Shown: positions 33,538-45,070 of the stretch, piece after piece | Layout: every line of letters begins with the position of its first letter | Numbering within the stretch: position 1 is the first letter of the stretch | DNA from: Deroplatys truncata | Taxonomy: Eukaryota > Arthropoda > Insecta > Mantodea > Mantidae | Direction of reading: 5' to 3' | NCBI GenBank assembly: GCA_030765065.1 | Contig: CM060976.1 | Location: forward strand, 60,248,539 to 60,312,538 | DNA: 64,000 bases | Position numbers and translations under genes: made by a program | The notes under the pieces: generated by a model | The model's database searches: none | Told to the model about the DNA's origin: nothing | Seen by the model: only the letters and a program-made list of their open reading frames with translations

Positions 33538-34273
33538 TACGAGGGCGGATCGAAAAGTAACGCACAATAATTTCTTTCTGCCTTGGTATTCCAGTTGAAA
33601 TGTTGCAATTTCACAGAGATATAGTTTCAAGTTTTCACTACAGAGGATATTTTTTCATGTGTAGCTCTAGAGAGAGAAGCGTGAACTACGCAACAAAGAT
33701 GGCGCGCATGTTACTGTAGTCCACGTGTGAAGAGCAGAGAGGTGTAGTTCGATATTTGTGGTCCAAAGGGCATAAACCAAGTGATATTCACAGCTACATG
33801 TGTGGCGTGTATGGGGATGATTGTATGGACCGTAGCAATGTCTGCAGGTGGTGTACATTATTCCTAGAGGGCCTTATGAACCTTAGTGATTCACCACGCT
33901 CCGGGAGGCCGGTAACAGCTGCAACCCCGCAGAAGGTCAGAGGCATTGAGGCGGCAATTTTGAACGAACAGCGTATACAACTGCGAACCTTATCGCAACA
34001 GTTCAATTTCCTATGGTGCAGTGTACGATGTTGTTCATGACACGTTGAAATTGCGTAAAGTTAGTGCTCACTGGCTGCCTAAGAACTTGACAGACAACCA
34101 CAAGGCCAGCGAATGATAACGAGCTTGGATCACCTAATGCGCTACACTGCAGAAGGGCATGACTTTCTGAAAGGAATCGTCACTGGTGTTGAGACGTGTA
34201 GTGGACACAAAATCTACAAAAATGAGTTTTTGTAAAAAAATTATTGTGCGTCACTTTTCGATCCGCCCTCGTA
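33538..34273 (+). mobile_element. Internally deleted mariner with well-preserved TIRs
   Basis: CGAGGGCGGATCGAAAAGTA and the following ACGCACAATAAT at the left end are matched in inverted orientation at the right end with one mismatch over about 33 bp. TA target duplications lie at 33538-33539 and 34272-34273. At about 735 bp it has lost the distal half of a mariner. Confidence 0.9.
33690..34200 (+). pseudogene. N-terminal mariner transposase relic
   Basis: The frame around 33756-34000 reads WSKGHKPSDIHSYMCGVYGD, then SRNVCRWC-like content and DSPRSGRPVTAATPQ, the mariner helix-turn-helix domain and linker. After a frameshift comes LRKVSAHWLPKNLTDNHKAS, then DFLKGIVTGVETC (about 34160-34200), where the family has VTGDETW; the first catalytic Asp is replaced. 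The rest of the catalytic domain is absent and the 3' TIR follows within about 45 bases. The element can only move with a transposase supplied elsewhere. Confidence 0.85.
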
Positions 34274-34639
34274 CATAGATTGGTGATCAACGTTTTGAAC
34301 CATGCCTTAAGGAAGGGCATGCAATTTTATAGTTTACCCGTCCCTACCTGATGACAGTCCTAAGCCTGCAGAAGATAGGAAGGAAAATCTTTATTTCCAA
34401 CCAGTACTCTTTTATTTTTAATTCGGTACTGAACTAGTACTGTTTACTTATTGATCCAAGATCGAACTAGTATTGTTTACCTACTTCTTGATTCTGAACA
34501 GAACTAGGAAACACCGAGAGAAATATTTGGTCTGCCTTCGTTTAATTAAATCTTAATTATGTGGTTTTAATAATTTTATTTATCAATGTTCTCTGTATTG
34601 TAGCGCACATTTGATAATATTTATTCTCGACATTTGCAC
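34274..34639. other. No feature recognised
   Basis: AT-rich, no supported feature. Confidence 0.45.
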
Positions 34640-34654
34640 CAGACTGAAAAAGTC

Positions 34655-34735
34655 AATACCAAAGCCGGGACTCGAATCTTCGGTTTTCCATCAGGAGTTC
34701 TACCACTAAGCTATTGTGACAAGACACTTGAACGG
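34655..34735 (-). repeat. tRNA-like SINE head or tRNA pseudogene
   Basis: Minus-strand TAGCTTAGTGGTAGAACTCC (A box) and GATTCGAGTCCCGGC (B box) are well spaced. The acceptor and T stems do not pair properly, so it is not a functional tRNA gene. Confidence 0.55.
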
Positions 34736-34929
34736 GCATTAAGCCTTCTCGTGCGCTTTAAGTATCTCGGAAACCCTTAAAGACGATTTCAAATACTTGA
34801 TACGCCTGGAAGTTAAGGACACTTGCGACATCACATGTCGCTTTTATGCTATGATATTTCGAATATCTGAGTGGCTTGAAGGTTTACCAATATATTTGCA
34901 TCAGATAACAAACTTTAATGCACGTATGG

Positions 34930-35015
34930 GCATCTCGCCATGGTAACTCAAAGGTCGAGTATCTGCACGGAGAGCCGAATAACCTTGGTACGAACCCCGG
35001 CTGTGGCAATTAATT
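34930..35015 (+). repeat. tRNA-like SINE head, opposite strand
   Basis: Plus-strand TGGTAACTCAAAGGTCGAGT (A-box-like) and GGTACGAACCCCGGC (B box) lie only about 200 bp from the minus-strand head at 34.7 kb. Followed by AATTAATTTTTTTT. Confidence 0.45.
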
Positions 35016-35454
35016 TTTTTTAAGTCTAGTTCAGGACATGGCTACTATAAAAGAGCAATAATCCAAATTTTCTTCTGTTTTATATTTGTTTCATGTTTTC
35101 GAAAACAGTACGCGTTAAATCTTAGACAATTAAAGTTATTAATACGTTCTGTTTTATTATTTATGTACTATAATTGTAGCATCTAAGGTAATTTTTCCTT
35201 TGAAATGCCATTACATTTTATGCTGGATATATTTTAGTATATGTGAAGTCATTTCTACTTTACTATCTGTATGACTAAATATCATCTAGTCTTCTGTGAA
35301 TAATAGTTTTCAAAATATCATAAAGCATTATTTTATATTCTCTTGCCATTCATTAATACTAAAACCCAGAGGGGACAAAGGAGAGCTTTGCAATGCGTTG
35401 ATGTGTCCTGGATTTCTTTTTGCCAAAATGTCTTCCATTATCAGGAAATATAAT

Positions 35455-35455
35455 A

Positions 35456-35492
<37 letters not shown>
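35455..35492. repeat. (AAT)n microsatellite
   Basis: About twelve AAT units with one interruption. They create an asparagine run in a chance plus frame. Confidence 0.95.
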
Positions 35493-35494
<2 letters not shown>

Positions 35495-36245
35495 GCTTTG
35501 AACTGCCTTATTGAATGTTAAGGAGTGCCCTTCTTATATAAAACTTTCCAAGCCTCATCCCCCGTTACGAAAGTAATAAAAATTGCATATACCTTATTCT
35601 TTAATTGGGATGTAATGTATATAATATACCAAGTATAATGTATATTATATACAAGTTTCATTCGGTTAAACACCGCGCACACAGACACACACCCACACAC
35701 CTAAAATACTATTTTAGGTTTCGGATTTAATTCACAGTTTTATTCTATGCAGAGATCATCATCATAACCATAATCTTACTTTTGTAGATAAATGATTACA
35801 CATGTTCTGTCATTTCCAGAGTAAACAAAAGCAATAGAATAAAATGACAACAAAAGATATTTGTCTTATAGGAATTCACTATAACCTTACATTACATAGT
35901 AAACAGGTAAAGTCCATTCGTCTGCTCGTTATTTTAAGTCCAGCAGAATTGAAATTTCTCTCAAAACGTTAATTGGCAGACTTCTTGGTTTCAAAACCAT
36001 ATGACTGAAAGCTAATAAAAATAAAATCACTGTGAGAAATAGGAGTTGATAATGTGCTTGCATTGTGTTTACCGTACAGTTCTTGATTGATAACTGAAGA
36101 TATATCTACATATTTACGTCGTATCCACTTATCGCACCGCTCAAGCGTTCTTGCAGTGACTCTAACCTTTGGACCCGAGGCCGTGAGTAACGAAAGCTCC
36201 CTGTTTGCTTATATTTAATGCCACCTGAGGCAATTCCCTTACATG
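35493..36245. other. No feature recognised
   Basis: AT-rich, with a near-palindromic TA-rich part at 35610-35650. No genes seen. Confidence 0.45.
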
Positions 36246-36440
36246 TCCCACCATTGGCACAGTGGTTTGGAGTATGGAGCTCGCTTTCGGGTTTGATCCC
36301 ACCCACGAGGGTGTGAATTTTTAAGTCTGGGTATAAGACCGGTGCCTACTCAGCATCTCGAGGAAAGTGAGCAGCTGCGATAGGCAGTGATCTCAGCCAC
36401 AAAAGCCTACATTCTGGCTGGGGAATGCCTGATGCTAGTT
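36246..36440 (+). repeat. tRNA-derived SINE
   Basis: A box TGGCACAGTGGTTTGGAGTA (36255 on) and B box GGGTTTGATCCCACCC (36289 on) are followed by a body with GGTATAAGACCGGTGCC and CCACAAAAGCCTACATTCTG. It may extend to about 36560. This is a different body from the other SINEs here. Confidence 0.65.
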
Positions 36441-37526
36441 ACAGCTCCTCCCGTATAGGTTGAATGATCGTCGTATTTAGGAATGAGGCCAGCACTCGAG
36501 TTGGTAAGACCAGGTCCCAAACGGGCTGTATTACCACGGAATTATTATACTATATCCCTACAGTTTCTTTGGTATATCTCGCATAATATTTTTTTAGCAA
36601 TCCAAAACTCGAATGAAAGCTTTGATGCGAGCTACTTACGTAGCTTCGGTACTAACGATGACTATTGTGATGGAAGTCGCCCGTTCAAATGTCATTTGAT
36701 GTTTATTCCACAATCTCTAACATGGGAATCATACAGCTACTATTGAACTAAATAGTAGCTTTCAGTTCCACACAATTCGCGATCAATAATCAAATATTTA
36801 AATGTTTAATTACAACTTATTGTTGCCCATATTGTCATTTTATCCTCATCACGGCTTTAGAACCAGTTTGTCTTAAATAATAATTCTCTCAATACTCCTG
36901 TTGTATTTCATCTATATAATGGCAGAGCGTTTCCCATTTCATTTGGACTATTTGCAGAATTATTGGTCCGCATAACACTGAATGTCTTTTATTTTAAAAG
37001 TTACAACCCATAGTTTGGCGTCTACCCTTATTAATTCAATTAAATCAGCTCTGGGTGGTATGGTGGATGTATGGTGCGCTCAGAAAATATTAGGTCAATC
37101 AAATAGGTTTTCTGAGAGTTCAATTGTATGATATTGTTTGATGCTGAGATCATCGAAGAATCCAAGTTATTACGTCTCTTCTTAAGGAATTTCATGTTGT
37201 GTGTTGTCTATTTGTGTATTATGATACGAAGCATTGTCTATCACTTGGACTGATTTAGTGGTTAAACTTGCATTTAATATTGTACGTAACCGTTTTGACA
37301 CAGTTTTCAATCTTCGATTCCTTATGTAAATCTCCAGCTTTCTGTCGCGAATTTAAATGAGGAGGGAGTTTGGTATGGACCCAAACTTTCCACCCGATAG
37401 TCCTTTAATAAGATCTCATAAAATGTTAAGTCACAAAATATCCTCAATTCTCTTCACGTTTTTGTTTGTCTCAAAACATGTTGTGTGACACTGTAGCAAC
37501 TCTTCCTTGGACATTTCGAGTTTCTT
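36441..37526. other. No feature recognised
   Basis: AT-rich, no supported feature beyond a possible SINE tail on the left. Confidence 0.45.
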
Positions 37527-37803
37527 GACTGACACAGTGGCCGAGGTCGTTAAGGAACAAACTCGTGAACGGGAGGACTGCGGTTGAAATCTTGCCAGGA
37601 CCTTCTTCCCAGACAGAGACTTTTTCCAGGTTTTCCACAGTCCTCATAACTGACAAATGTCGGAGAGATATCATAATCTTCGGCCTAAAACGTTTCATTC
37701 GCAATTTCTTTTCCCAATAATCATTTCATTTCGTATAACATCAGTGTCCACCGACTCTGTGGTACCGTATGCAGTGAGAAGGGCATTAAGCACTACTAAA
37801 AGA
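37527..37803 (+). repeat. tRNA-derived SINE, CCAGGTTTTCC family
   Basis: Second copy of the family at 15.96-16.24 kb. It has GACACAGTGGCCGAGGTCGT (A box), a degraded B box at 37582, TTTTTCCAGGTTTTCCACAG and AGTGTCCACCGACTCTGTGG in the same order. Confidence 0.75.
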
Positions 37804-38378
37804 CGATTCCGAGTTTCTTTAAAAGCTCTCGGAATACAGATCGTTGTGCTTGGTCTTTTTCTTCGTACATTCTTAAATTTAGCAATTACTTCACGATTTT
37901 GAGTATCTGGGGTTTTATGTTTTAATATTGAAATTACGGAAACCATGATCACATGTAACAGCAGAGCAGCATACGTGTTACAATACCTAACAGTCAACTG
38001 CGCAGACTCAGAAGATCCACAACGGACCTCAAGTTACACGGATGATTAGTTTGCTGAACATATAGAGAGAAGGCTAGATCTTGGCTCGCTAACTGCTCTC
38101 TAGATCAAGGACAGTGTTCAAAATCATTTGCGAGGCCTATTTTGAGTCTGTGTGCCAGAGATGGCCTTGTATACGTAACCATATTCCTGTACACCTCCAT
38201 GCAAAAACGTGGCTCATTCCCTAAGCTGACAGTAGTGTTTTTCCTCCGTAACTATTTAACCAGTAATAGCTTCATGCAGCTTTTATTAATTCTTTCTATA
38301 ACTGACTTTAAACAAATTCTGAGAAGCAATGAGCGGAGTTGAATGAATTTATTGCCAACTTTGTAAGCACATTCGAGT
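37804..38378. other. No feature recognised
   Basis: No supported feature. Confidence 0.45.
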
Positions 38379-39110
38379 TTTACTTTCTCTACCACGTACC
38401 TAGTAGGTAGAAAAGGTATTGCATTCCCAAATATTCGATACCAAGATTTCACCGAAAATATATTTTGAGTCCCCTGAATCCAAAAAAAATCTTTAGAAAA
38501 GAGTACGTGTGTGTTTGGAATATTTTTCTAAATGTTTTATTTTCTAAAAAGTGACTCCAACGATTTTGATTAAAATATCATATATTAAAGATATCTACAC
38601 TACAAATAAAATGTATATTTTGAATTCTCTAGGAATAGTCTGTGAAGTTGTCTTTATACGGAAAGAATTTTGTACAATATTGTATAACTAGTAAATGTTA
38701 AGCTATAGACAAAACTGCACCGCAAAAAAATTATATGTCTTTAAAACACACAGTTTAATACAAATTAACTTTATTGCGGCATCAACCATTTCCGAGATAT
38801 CCGTTATTAATGGTTCCAATTAGTTCGAAATACTTAACCATTCTTTTAAAGTTGTCAACATTGTTTCTTGCAATTCTATTGAAACAATATGGAATTTTAA
38901 GGCCAGCAAATAGCGCCCAGTTCTTAAATATTTGACTCTCGCTGTTCCCTTTGTATCCATAATGAAATGTGTAATGTAGCTATTTCTGAAAAAGTTTATT
39001 TGGATTAAAATGTAGTAGATGTAAAAATAAGCTTTAGCAAGACTAGTTTGTATATCCACTAATAAACGATAGAGACTAGAGAGAGTCATGTGAAAGTATC
39101 ACATTAAAAT
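38379..39110 (+). mobile_element. Family P repeat, subfamily 1, both ends, internal deletion
   Basis: It runs from TTTACTTTCTCTACCACGTA with the palindrome partner GGTAGAAAAGGTATTG, to CTAGAGAGAGTCATGTGAAAG near 39075-39100. The block from the microsatellite to the CTTTACATGG region is missing. This copy shows both inverted termini. Confidence 0.8.
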
Positions 39111-39230
39111 TGTTATAGTACTATTTTACAATCTCTTAGTAATACAAAAGAAACATGCCATTACTTGCTAATAGTTGACTCACACTCATGAGTTGGTGCG
39201 TAAACAAGTAGTACAGACAGCTTCTTCTAC

Positions 39231-39935
39231 AGGGGACACTAGGACTGAGATTTTAGGTGAAATGACAACATTTTCGAGTTTTTAATTATATCATATGAAT
39301 ATTCTAGAGATACCAATGAATCATTTTCGCCAAACATGTTTCATGGTCCCCCATTTTTAAAAACCCAGCGGCATGTTTAAATCACCCATACTTACGAGGG
39401 TTTTAACCCCAATGCCACCCACTTCTCTCTGTATCTGTTTTTCTCAGTTTTACATACTGCACGAAAATTGTTTACATTTCAGTTTGCTCTGATTTACACG
39501 CAAATCTTCATACATGATATAAATGTATAGCAAAATACATTTATATCAAAATCATACAAAATTCTTCTTTGGTTCACAAGAAAATAATTTATGCTGAAAA
39601 AATGGAAAATTTTAACACCAACAAATTCATAAAAACAAAATATATTTATCTACAACTAATAAAATTAACTTCATTCAAATCCTTACATTTATTTTCACTG
39701 CATTAAAGCATCATAAAATGTCACTGTCATACTTCTCTGGCAAATGTGAATACGCAAGGCAGTTTGTACTTTTTCCCAGCTAAAAATATGATATTTTATA
39801 TTCTGAAAAACTATTTCAGTTAGAGCTTTTAATTTTTGCACAGTCATTTCTTTATTTACTTATATTAAGTGTGTCAATTTTCAAGTATAGCTTTAAAATT
39901 AAAAAAAAGAAAGAAGATTCAGTCCCAGTGTCCCT
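39231..39935. mobile_element. Candidate non-autonomous TIR element, about 705 bp
   Basis: AGGGGACACTAGGACTGAGA at 39231-39250 is matched by the inverted GATTCAGTCCCAGTGTCCCT at about 39916-39935 (17 of 20 by eye). The interior is AT-rich and non-coding. The superfamily is unclear and no clean target duplication was found. Confidence 0.55.
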
Positions 39936-41324
39936 TAATTAAATTTCTAAAGCTTATGATTCTGCATGTTTGCTTACCTTCCTCGTCTTTTCCCTTTTTA
40001 CTTTAGCTAAAGATTTCCCGAACTCCATAACCTGATTTAAAGTTCAAAAGCTCAGAATCCGGGTAGACTGGCCCATTTGTCAATCCTTTGTTTTTCTCTG
40101 ATTATTTTGGTTTCTTAACATTCAAGAATTCCTCACATGAAGATTCCTCTAAATTTCTGCTCTTTTATTTCTTTCAATTTCATTACACCTATTCTAGCCC
40201 ATGCAACTCCCTCCCTCACCCATCTGTCACCTTTTTCTGAATTATTTTCCCTACCTTCCATTCTTTCTTTAGCTCCCTTAGGTCCTCAGTGACTTTTTGT
40301 TGTTGAAACTACTATACATTTCCTGGAATTTCATATCTCTAATTCTTTGTTTAACTTATTTCCAAAAATCTCTTTCTTTTCTCTCTAAGCTGTCAGGTCA
40401 ACCCAAGTCAATTTTTTCCATGACCTCTTTAATGTGAGCGGTGTTATATTCAGTGCTGAAGAAAGATTGGTTCAGAAATGATCTCTTTTATGGGTTTGAT
40501 TCTGCTCAGTGTAAATGGGCTGCCCTAATATTATGTGATTTATCGATCCAGGTTGGTAGAGGGAGGAGTGGGTGAGAAAAGAGTTTACCTGCAGCGCTGA
40601 ATTGTACAACAGCCACGATATTTATATCGAAAGATTCATATGAAGAAATGAAGTTTAAAATTATTCCCACCATCTCATATGGACTGGTGAACTTGCGATG
40701 TACACTTGGTCAAACTAAAAGCGTCCGGTCTCTGAGCGGTTAAAGTTTTTCGAAGTCCCTTCCAGTGAGCGCGCGGTTCACAACCGTCAACTTCTGTGCA
40801 CCGTTTTGGCTAACTGTATAATATAAGCCACAAGGCCTGCACTTAGTGTTTGGCGTGGAACAGCGGTTAAACTACTTAAATTGTACGCAAGCAGCGATCC
40901 TCCGTAGAGAATTGTTATCTTTTATTTTTTACGTTGTCCAGACTTTGTGGGAGGACTTGCCAAAGAACGAATCTATTTCCAACGAAGAGTGAACTCCATA
41001 GGTGACAGACTCAGGAAAGTTATAAATGCACAAGACTACTGGGGTGGATATTAGAATGTGACGTTTTTGTTGCCTTTTATTTTTATCTCTTCTTTTGAAA
41101 TAGAAATTAACGATTTTGTTTTTATTTATGAAATTAAATCTTATTTTATGCCACAAATGTAGGATTGCAACACATCATGTGTCCTCTTACTTTTAGTTTC
41201 GTGTTGGCCAAAAATGGGAGCCAAAAAATAAAGAAAAATTATTTTAAGGATAAAACTTAAGAAAACCTATTATATTACTACTCATGTATTTAAAATGAAA
41301 GAGAAGAAAAAGATACGTAGATCT
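39936..41324. other. No gene recognised
   Basis: AT-rich, with a possible decayed tRNA-like piece (GGTCTCTGAGCGGTTAAAG, then GCGCGCGGTTCACAACCG) at 40730-40790. Nothing firm. Confidence 0.4.
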
Positions 41325-41402
41325 CCACGGAGATTTGAACTTGGAACCTCACAAACAGTAAGCCAGTTCTTGAGCTAAGAGTGCTGCAGTGAGCGTGGCA
41401 TT
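41325..41402 (-). repeat. tRNA-like remnant
   Basis: Minus-strand CTCTTAGCTCAAGAACTGG (A box) and AAGTTCAAATCTCC (B box) at tRNA-like spacing. No clear acceptor stem, so a SINE head or pseudogene. Confidence 0.5.
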
Positions 41403-41427
41403 GCAACGAGCTTTAGTCATACTCCAC

Positions 41428-41759
41428 TTACTTACTTGGCTTACACTCCCTCGGACTTACAACCGCGCTTAGGGTCAGAGACCTGTCGAGGAGCAGACGG
41501 ATATTGAATCAGGAATGAAGCACCCGGAACGGGAAATCGGCCCGTAGCCAGGTATGAGAGGGAGCAAGATATGAAATGAAGGCGACATGGATGAAAGGAA
41601 AGGTGATGGATGAATTGGTGGAATGAATGGTGGGGGAAACCGGAGAACACAGAGAAAACCGCCCAGACGCAGTTTTGTCCACCACAAATTCCACATGCCG
41701 GCACCTGGGATCGAACCCGGGATGCCTTGGGGTCTAACTCTCGGACATGGCGCCGCCCG
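41428..41759 (-). repeat. tRNA-derived SINE, GGGCGGCGCC family, inverted copy
   Basis: Minus strand from CGGGCGGCGCCATGTCCGAG (41759), B box GGTTCGATCCCAGGTG, then ATGTGGAATTTGTGGTGGAC and CTCCGGTTTCCCCCACCATT. It matches the 13.1-kb copy and is better preserved at the head. Frames of 60-114 codons across it are artefacts. Confidence 0.85.
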
Positions 41760-43067
41760 TGCTCCGTTTGAGAACCATAAATCAATAAAATATGTTTTGG
41801 TTACAAATATTCAGTACTGAAACATTGTGTTACATCTGTCTGTTTGAAATATAAATTAATTATTTTCTCGGAAGACGTTTGTGAGTATAGTTGTGCTCCC
41901 CATTATAACTAATATAACAATATACGCTATCTTGTGAATAAAGCCTGGCTGTCCGAGTGCTCACGAAAGTACCCGATTCGAGCTACATCTCTCAGACGCC
42001 GGCCAGTTTCAAACTGACCGAGTGTACCTCGAAGAACCTAATCTCTTGGTAGAAAAAAAATGAAGACATGCGATGATTTGGATGTGCTTATCAATTGCAA
42101 TGATTGTTTCTGCTATGCAAAGTAGTAGAGGCGGTGATGCCACTGATATTAAGCTGACAGTGGAAAATCCCCATTAAATAAATTGGCGGCGGCGGCCGCA
42201 GCAGCAGCAGTTTAGTGGCACTCAGCTTGGAGAGGGCGGAGCTGCACAATACGAGTACATTACCAACCTAAACCGTCCCGTTCCTATATAGGCCTTTTTT
42301 TTGTACGCACGAGTACCATCTGCACAATAGTTTATTAATATATGGCATGTTTTATTGCTTTCGATTATTTAGTGAAAAAGCGGACATTCGTGCTTATGCT
42401 GTTATTACCACACGTAATTAATATGATACCGAGTAGATTACCTTATTTGTTTCTGTACCATTCCCCTAAGTTATTTTTTGATAGAATACGGCCTTAGTTG
42501 TGCAGCAGATACCTTCCCGTACCATCCACTTCATTTCTATTTTTTTATTCAAATATGAAATATGTTATTATTGATGCTGGACCATAATGCTTATATCAGC
42601 TCATAAGTGAGGTTCATTCAATAGCGACAAAACTCATTTTGGTTACCACGGCAGAACGCAAAATCAACTTAGTGAAAGTGAGAAATTCTATCACAATTGT
42701 GTTGTATATCGACGACTTACTTCTAAAACGTTTTGTCTCCAAAAAAAAATAAAAAAACAGACAGACGGGAGTACCCATTTTCCGGATTAATTGTCTTATT
42801 TTCTCATCCCAGAATCTTCACACGCTTACGAGTAATTGATTACCCCCACACAACTGTACAAAATCAAGTGCATTATATTTCTTGTAGAAAATTTAAAACT
42901 TAAGAGATTTAAACGCAACATTTCTATTTCGATAATTAAAGTAGTTAAATTGTTATTAGTTAACACTGAAATTAGCAGATAGTTTAAAGATTAACAGTTT
43001 GCTATTTATTGGTATCAGTATCTAAAAAATTACTGGAAAAGGAACTGATATTTTGCCTGTTTGTTTT
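41760..43067. other. No gene; GCN trinucleotide tract
   Basis: Mostly AT-rich. A (GGC)n/(GCA)n tract at 42184-42212 is the only structured feature seen. Confidence 0.45.
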
Positions 43068-43177
43068 TTATTTTCTCTACCTCGTACCTAGAAGGTAGAG
43101 AAAGTATCGCATTCCACCCATCAGTTCGATTTTTGGGCCCACTGAATAACAAAACGAGATTTTTAGAAAACCCCTTT

Positions 43178-43234
<57 letters not shown>

Positions 43235-43852
43235 GAGAGAGAATGGCATAACCCATGAACTCAAAATCTAGGCATTTCAGTTCACTATCTTTCAAAGATA
43301 CGACTCAAGACTTTCAAGAAAATACCCCACCCTGAATTACCCTTTACATGGAGCACTTTTCTTTATTTTTAATTTCCTAAAAAATAGCTCTTAGTGATTT
43401 TGATTACAATACCGCACATTTAAGATATTTACTTAGAATATAAAATGTAAACATTTAATTTTCTGGAAATAGACAGTGAAGTCCTCTTTATTTGAGAGAA
43501 ATTTCATATAATTTTGTATAACCGGTAAACCATAAGAAATAGACAAAAACTTACTAACAAGAAATGTACTTCTACTAAACACAATTTATTATGAATATAT
43601 TTTTTGTTGCATCAGGCGTTTCGGAAATATCCATTGTTACTTTTTTTATGTTTTAATACTTTTATTCATTTTTGTAGTAATGTCATCACCAGTATTTTCT
43701 CACGATGTCATGGATAGAGTATAGAATTTCAAGGTCAGCATATAGCGACCTACTTTTAAAAATTTGACAATGGCTTCGTTTTCCTATATCCCTCTTGTAT
43801 AATGAAAATACTGCTGCAAACGTTTACCTCAATTTACACGAAGCAGATAAAA
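43068..43852 (+). mobile_element. Family P repeat, subfamily 1 (left arm of a pair)
   Basis: It starts TTATTTTCTCTACCTCGTAC, with the best-preserved terminal palindrome (partner GGTAGAGAAAGTA, 12 of 13 paired). An expanded (GT)n(GA)n tract lies at 43180-43245, then the distal blocks. It runs into an inverted copy at 43853, so their distal ends meet. Confidence 0.8.
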
Positions 43853-44562
43853 AATATATCTGATGTGATAATTTCACATGACTTTCTCTACCCTCTAACG
43901 TTTATTAATGGGTTACAAATTATTCTTACTCAAGCTTATTTTTCTATCTGCTACATTTTAATCCAAATAAACCTTTGCAGGAATAGCTGCATTACATATT
44001 TCGTTATGCATACAAAAGGAACAGCAATAACCAACTGTTTAAGAACTGGACGCTATATGCTGGCCTTAAAATTCTATATTGCTATCATGCAATGAATGTT
44101 GACAGGACTTTAAGAGAATTATCAAGAAATGAACAATTTGAACCTTTAATAACGGATGTGTTAGAAGCGGGTTATGTCAAAAAAGCTTATTTTAAATAAA
44201 TTGTGTGTTTTAAAGAGATGTATATTTTTTGTGTAGTATGATTCCGTCTATCGTTAACGTTTACAGTTATGCAAGTTTCTACTAAATTCCTCCCGAATGA
44301 AGAGGACTTCATGGGCTATTCCCAGAAAATAAAAGATATAGATTTTATTTGTCATTCAAGCATCTTTAATATATGGTATTTTAATGAAATCATTTGAGCC
44401 ATTTTTAGAAAACCATAAATTTTGAAAAATGTTCCATGTTAAGGGAGTTTGGGGTGGGGGATTTTGTTTAAAATCTTTGTGGCGCATCTTTCGAAGATTG
44501 AATCTAAATACCGAGCTTTTTGGGTGGAATGAATACATCTCCTACTTACTGTACATAGTACA
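43853..44562 (-). mobile_element. Family P repeat, inverted (right arm of a pair)
   Basis: Minus-strand copy beginning at the distal end (ATATCTGATG...TTCACATGACTTTCTCTACC) and running to the proximal CTACTTACTGTACATAGTAC. The microsatellite block is absent. With the left arm it makes a long imperfect inverted repeat of about 1.5 kb. Confidence 0.8.
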
Positions 44563-44572
44563 GAAAGCTTTT

Positions 44573-44858
44573 TTGTCATCCTCCGTGGTGTAGTGGTTAC
44601 CATGCTAGCCTCTATTACCCAAGGTCGCGGTTCAAACCCGCGGAGGGCGATGGATTTTTTCGGGCGTAAACATCCTTAGCATGGCTTCCTTCGGAAGGGA
44701 AGTAAAGCCGGTGGTCCCGTGTCGTAGATTTACGGTACGTAAAAGAACCTCAAGTCTGATAAAGAGGCCTCTGAGCAAAATTACCGGTCTTTCACGCCCA
44801 ATATAGAATGGGGCGTTAAGGACCACAGCAGTTAAAGATCGTCCATAAACAATAAAAA
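44573..44858 (+). repeat. tRNA-derived SINE with target duplication
   Basis: A box GTGGTGTAGTGGTTACCATG and B box GGTCGCGGTTCAAACCCGC begin the element. The body has CTTCCTTCGGAAGGGAAGTA, a core I recall from several animal SINEs, and GGGGCGTTAAGGACCACAG. It is flanked by an 11-bp target duplication AGAAAGCTTTT at 44562-44572 and 44859-44869. The best-defined SINE in the window. Confidence 0.9.
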
Positions 44859-44945
44859 AGAAAGCTTTTGTAAGAATAGTTTGAAGAAGCTAGATCAACA
44901 TTAACGATAATTAGTAGAGAAAAGCATGTGAATGTAACACGTAAT
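44859..44945 (+). mobile_element. Family P distal fragment
   Basis: GCTTTTGTAAGAATAGTTTG and TAGTAGAGAAAAGCATGTGA with TGTAACACGTAAT match the distal end of the family in plus orientation. The SINE inserted at its left edge. Confidence 0.55.
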
Positions 44946-45006
44946 AAGGTTTTTATATATTATTTTACTCTTTTACTACTATTCTGTTCGTTTTTATGCT
45001 TTTCCT

Positions 45007-45008
<2 letters not shown>

Positions 45009-45066
<58 letters not shown>
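45009..45066. repeat. (CA)n microsatellite
   Basis: About 28 uninterrupted CA units. Confidence 0.98.

Positions 45067-45070
<4 letters not shown>

Noticed and set aside
34655-34735. Functional tRNA gene
   Set aside because: A and B boxes are good, but acceptor and T stems do not pair; a SINE head is the better reading.
43061-43295. Frames with Arg-Glu or Ser-Leu runs
   Set aside because: Produced by the (GA)n tract inside a family P copy.
45009-45066. CRISPR-like or regulatory tandem repeat
   Set aside because: It is a plain (CA)n microsatellite; no spaced direct repeats resembling CRISPR occur anywhere in the window.
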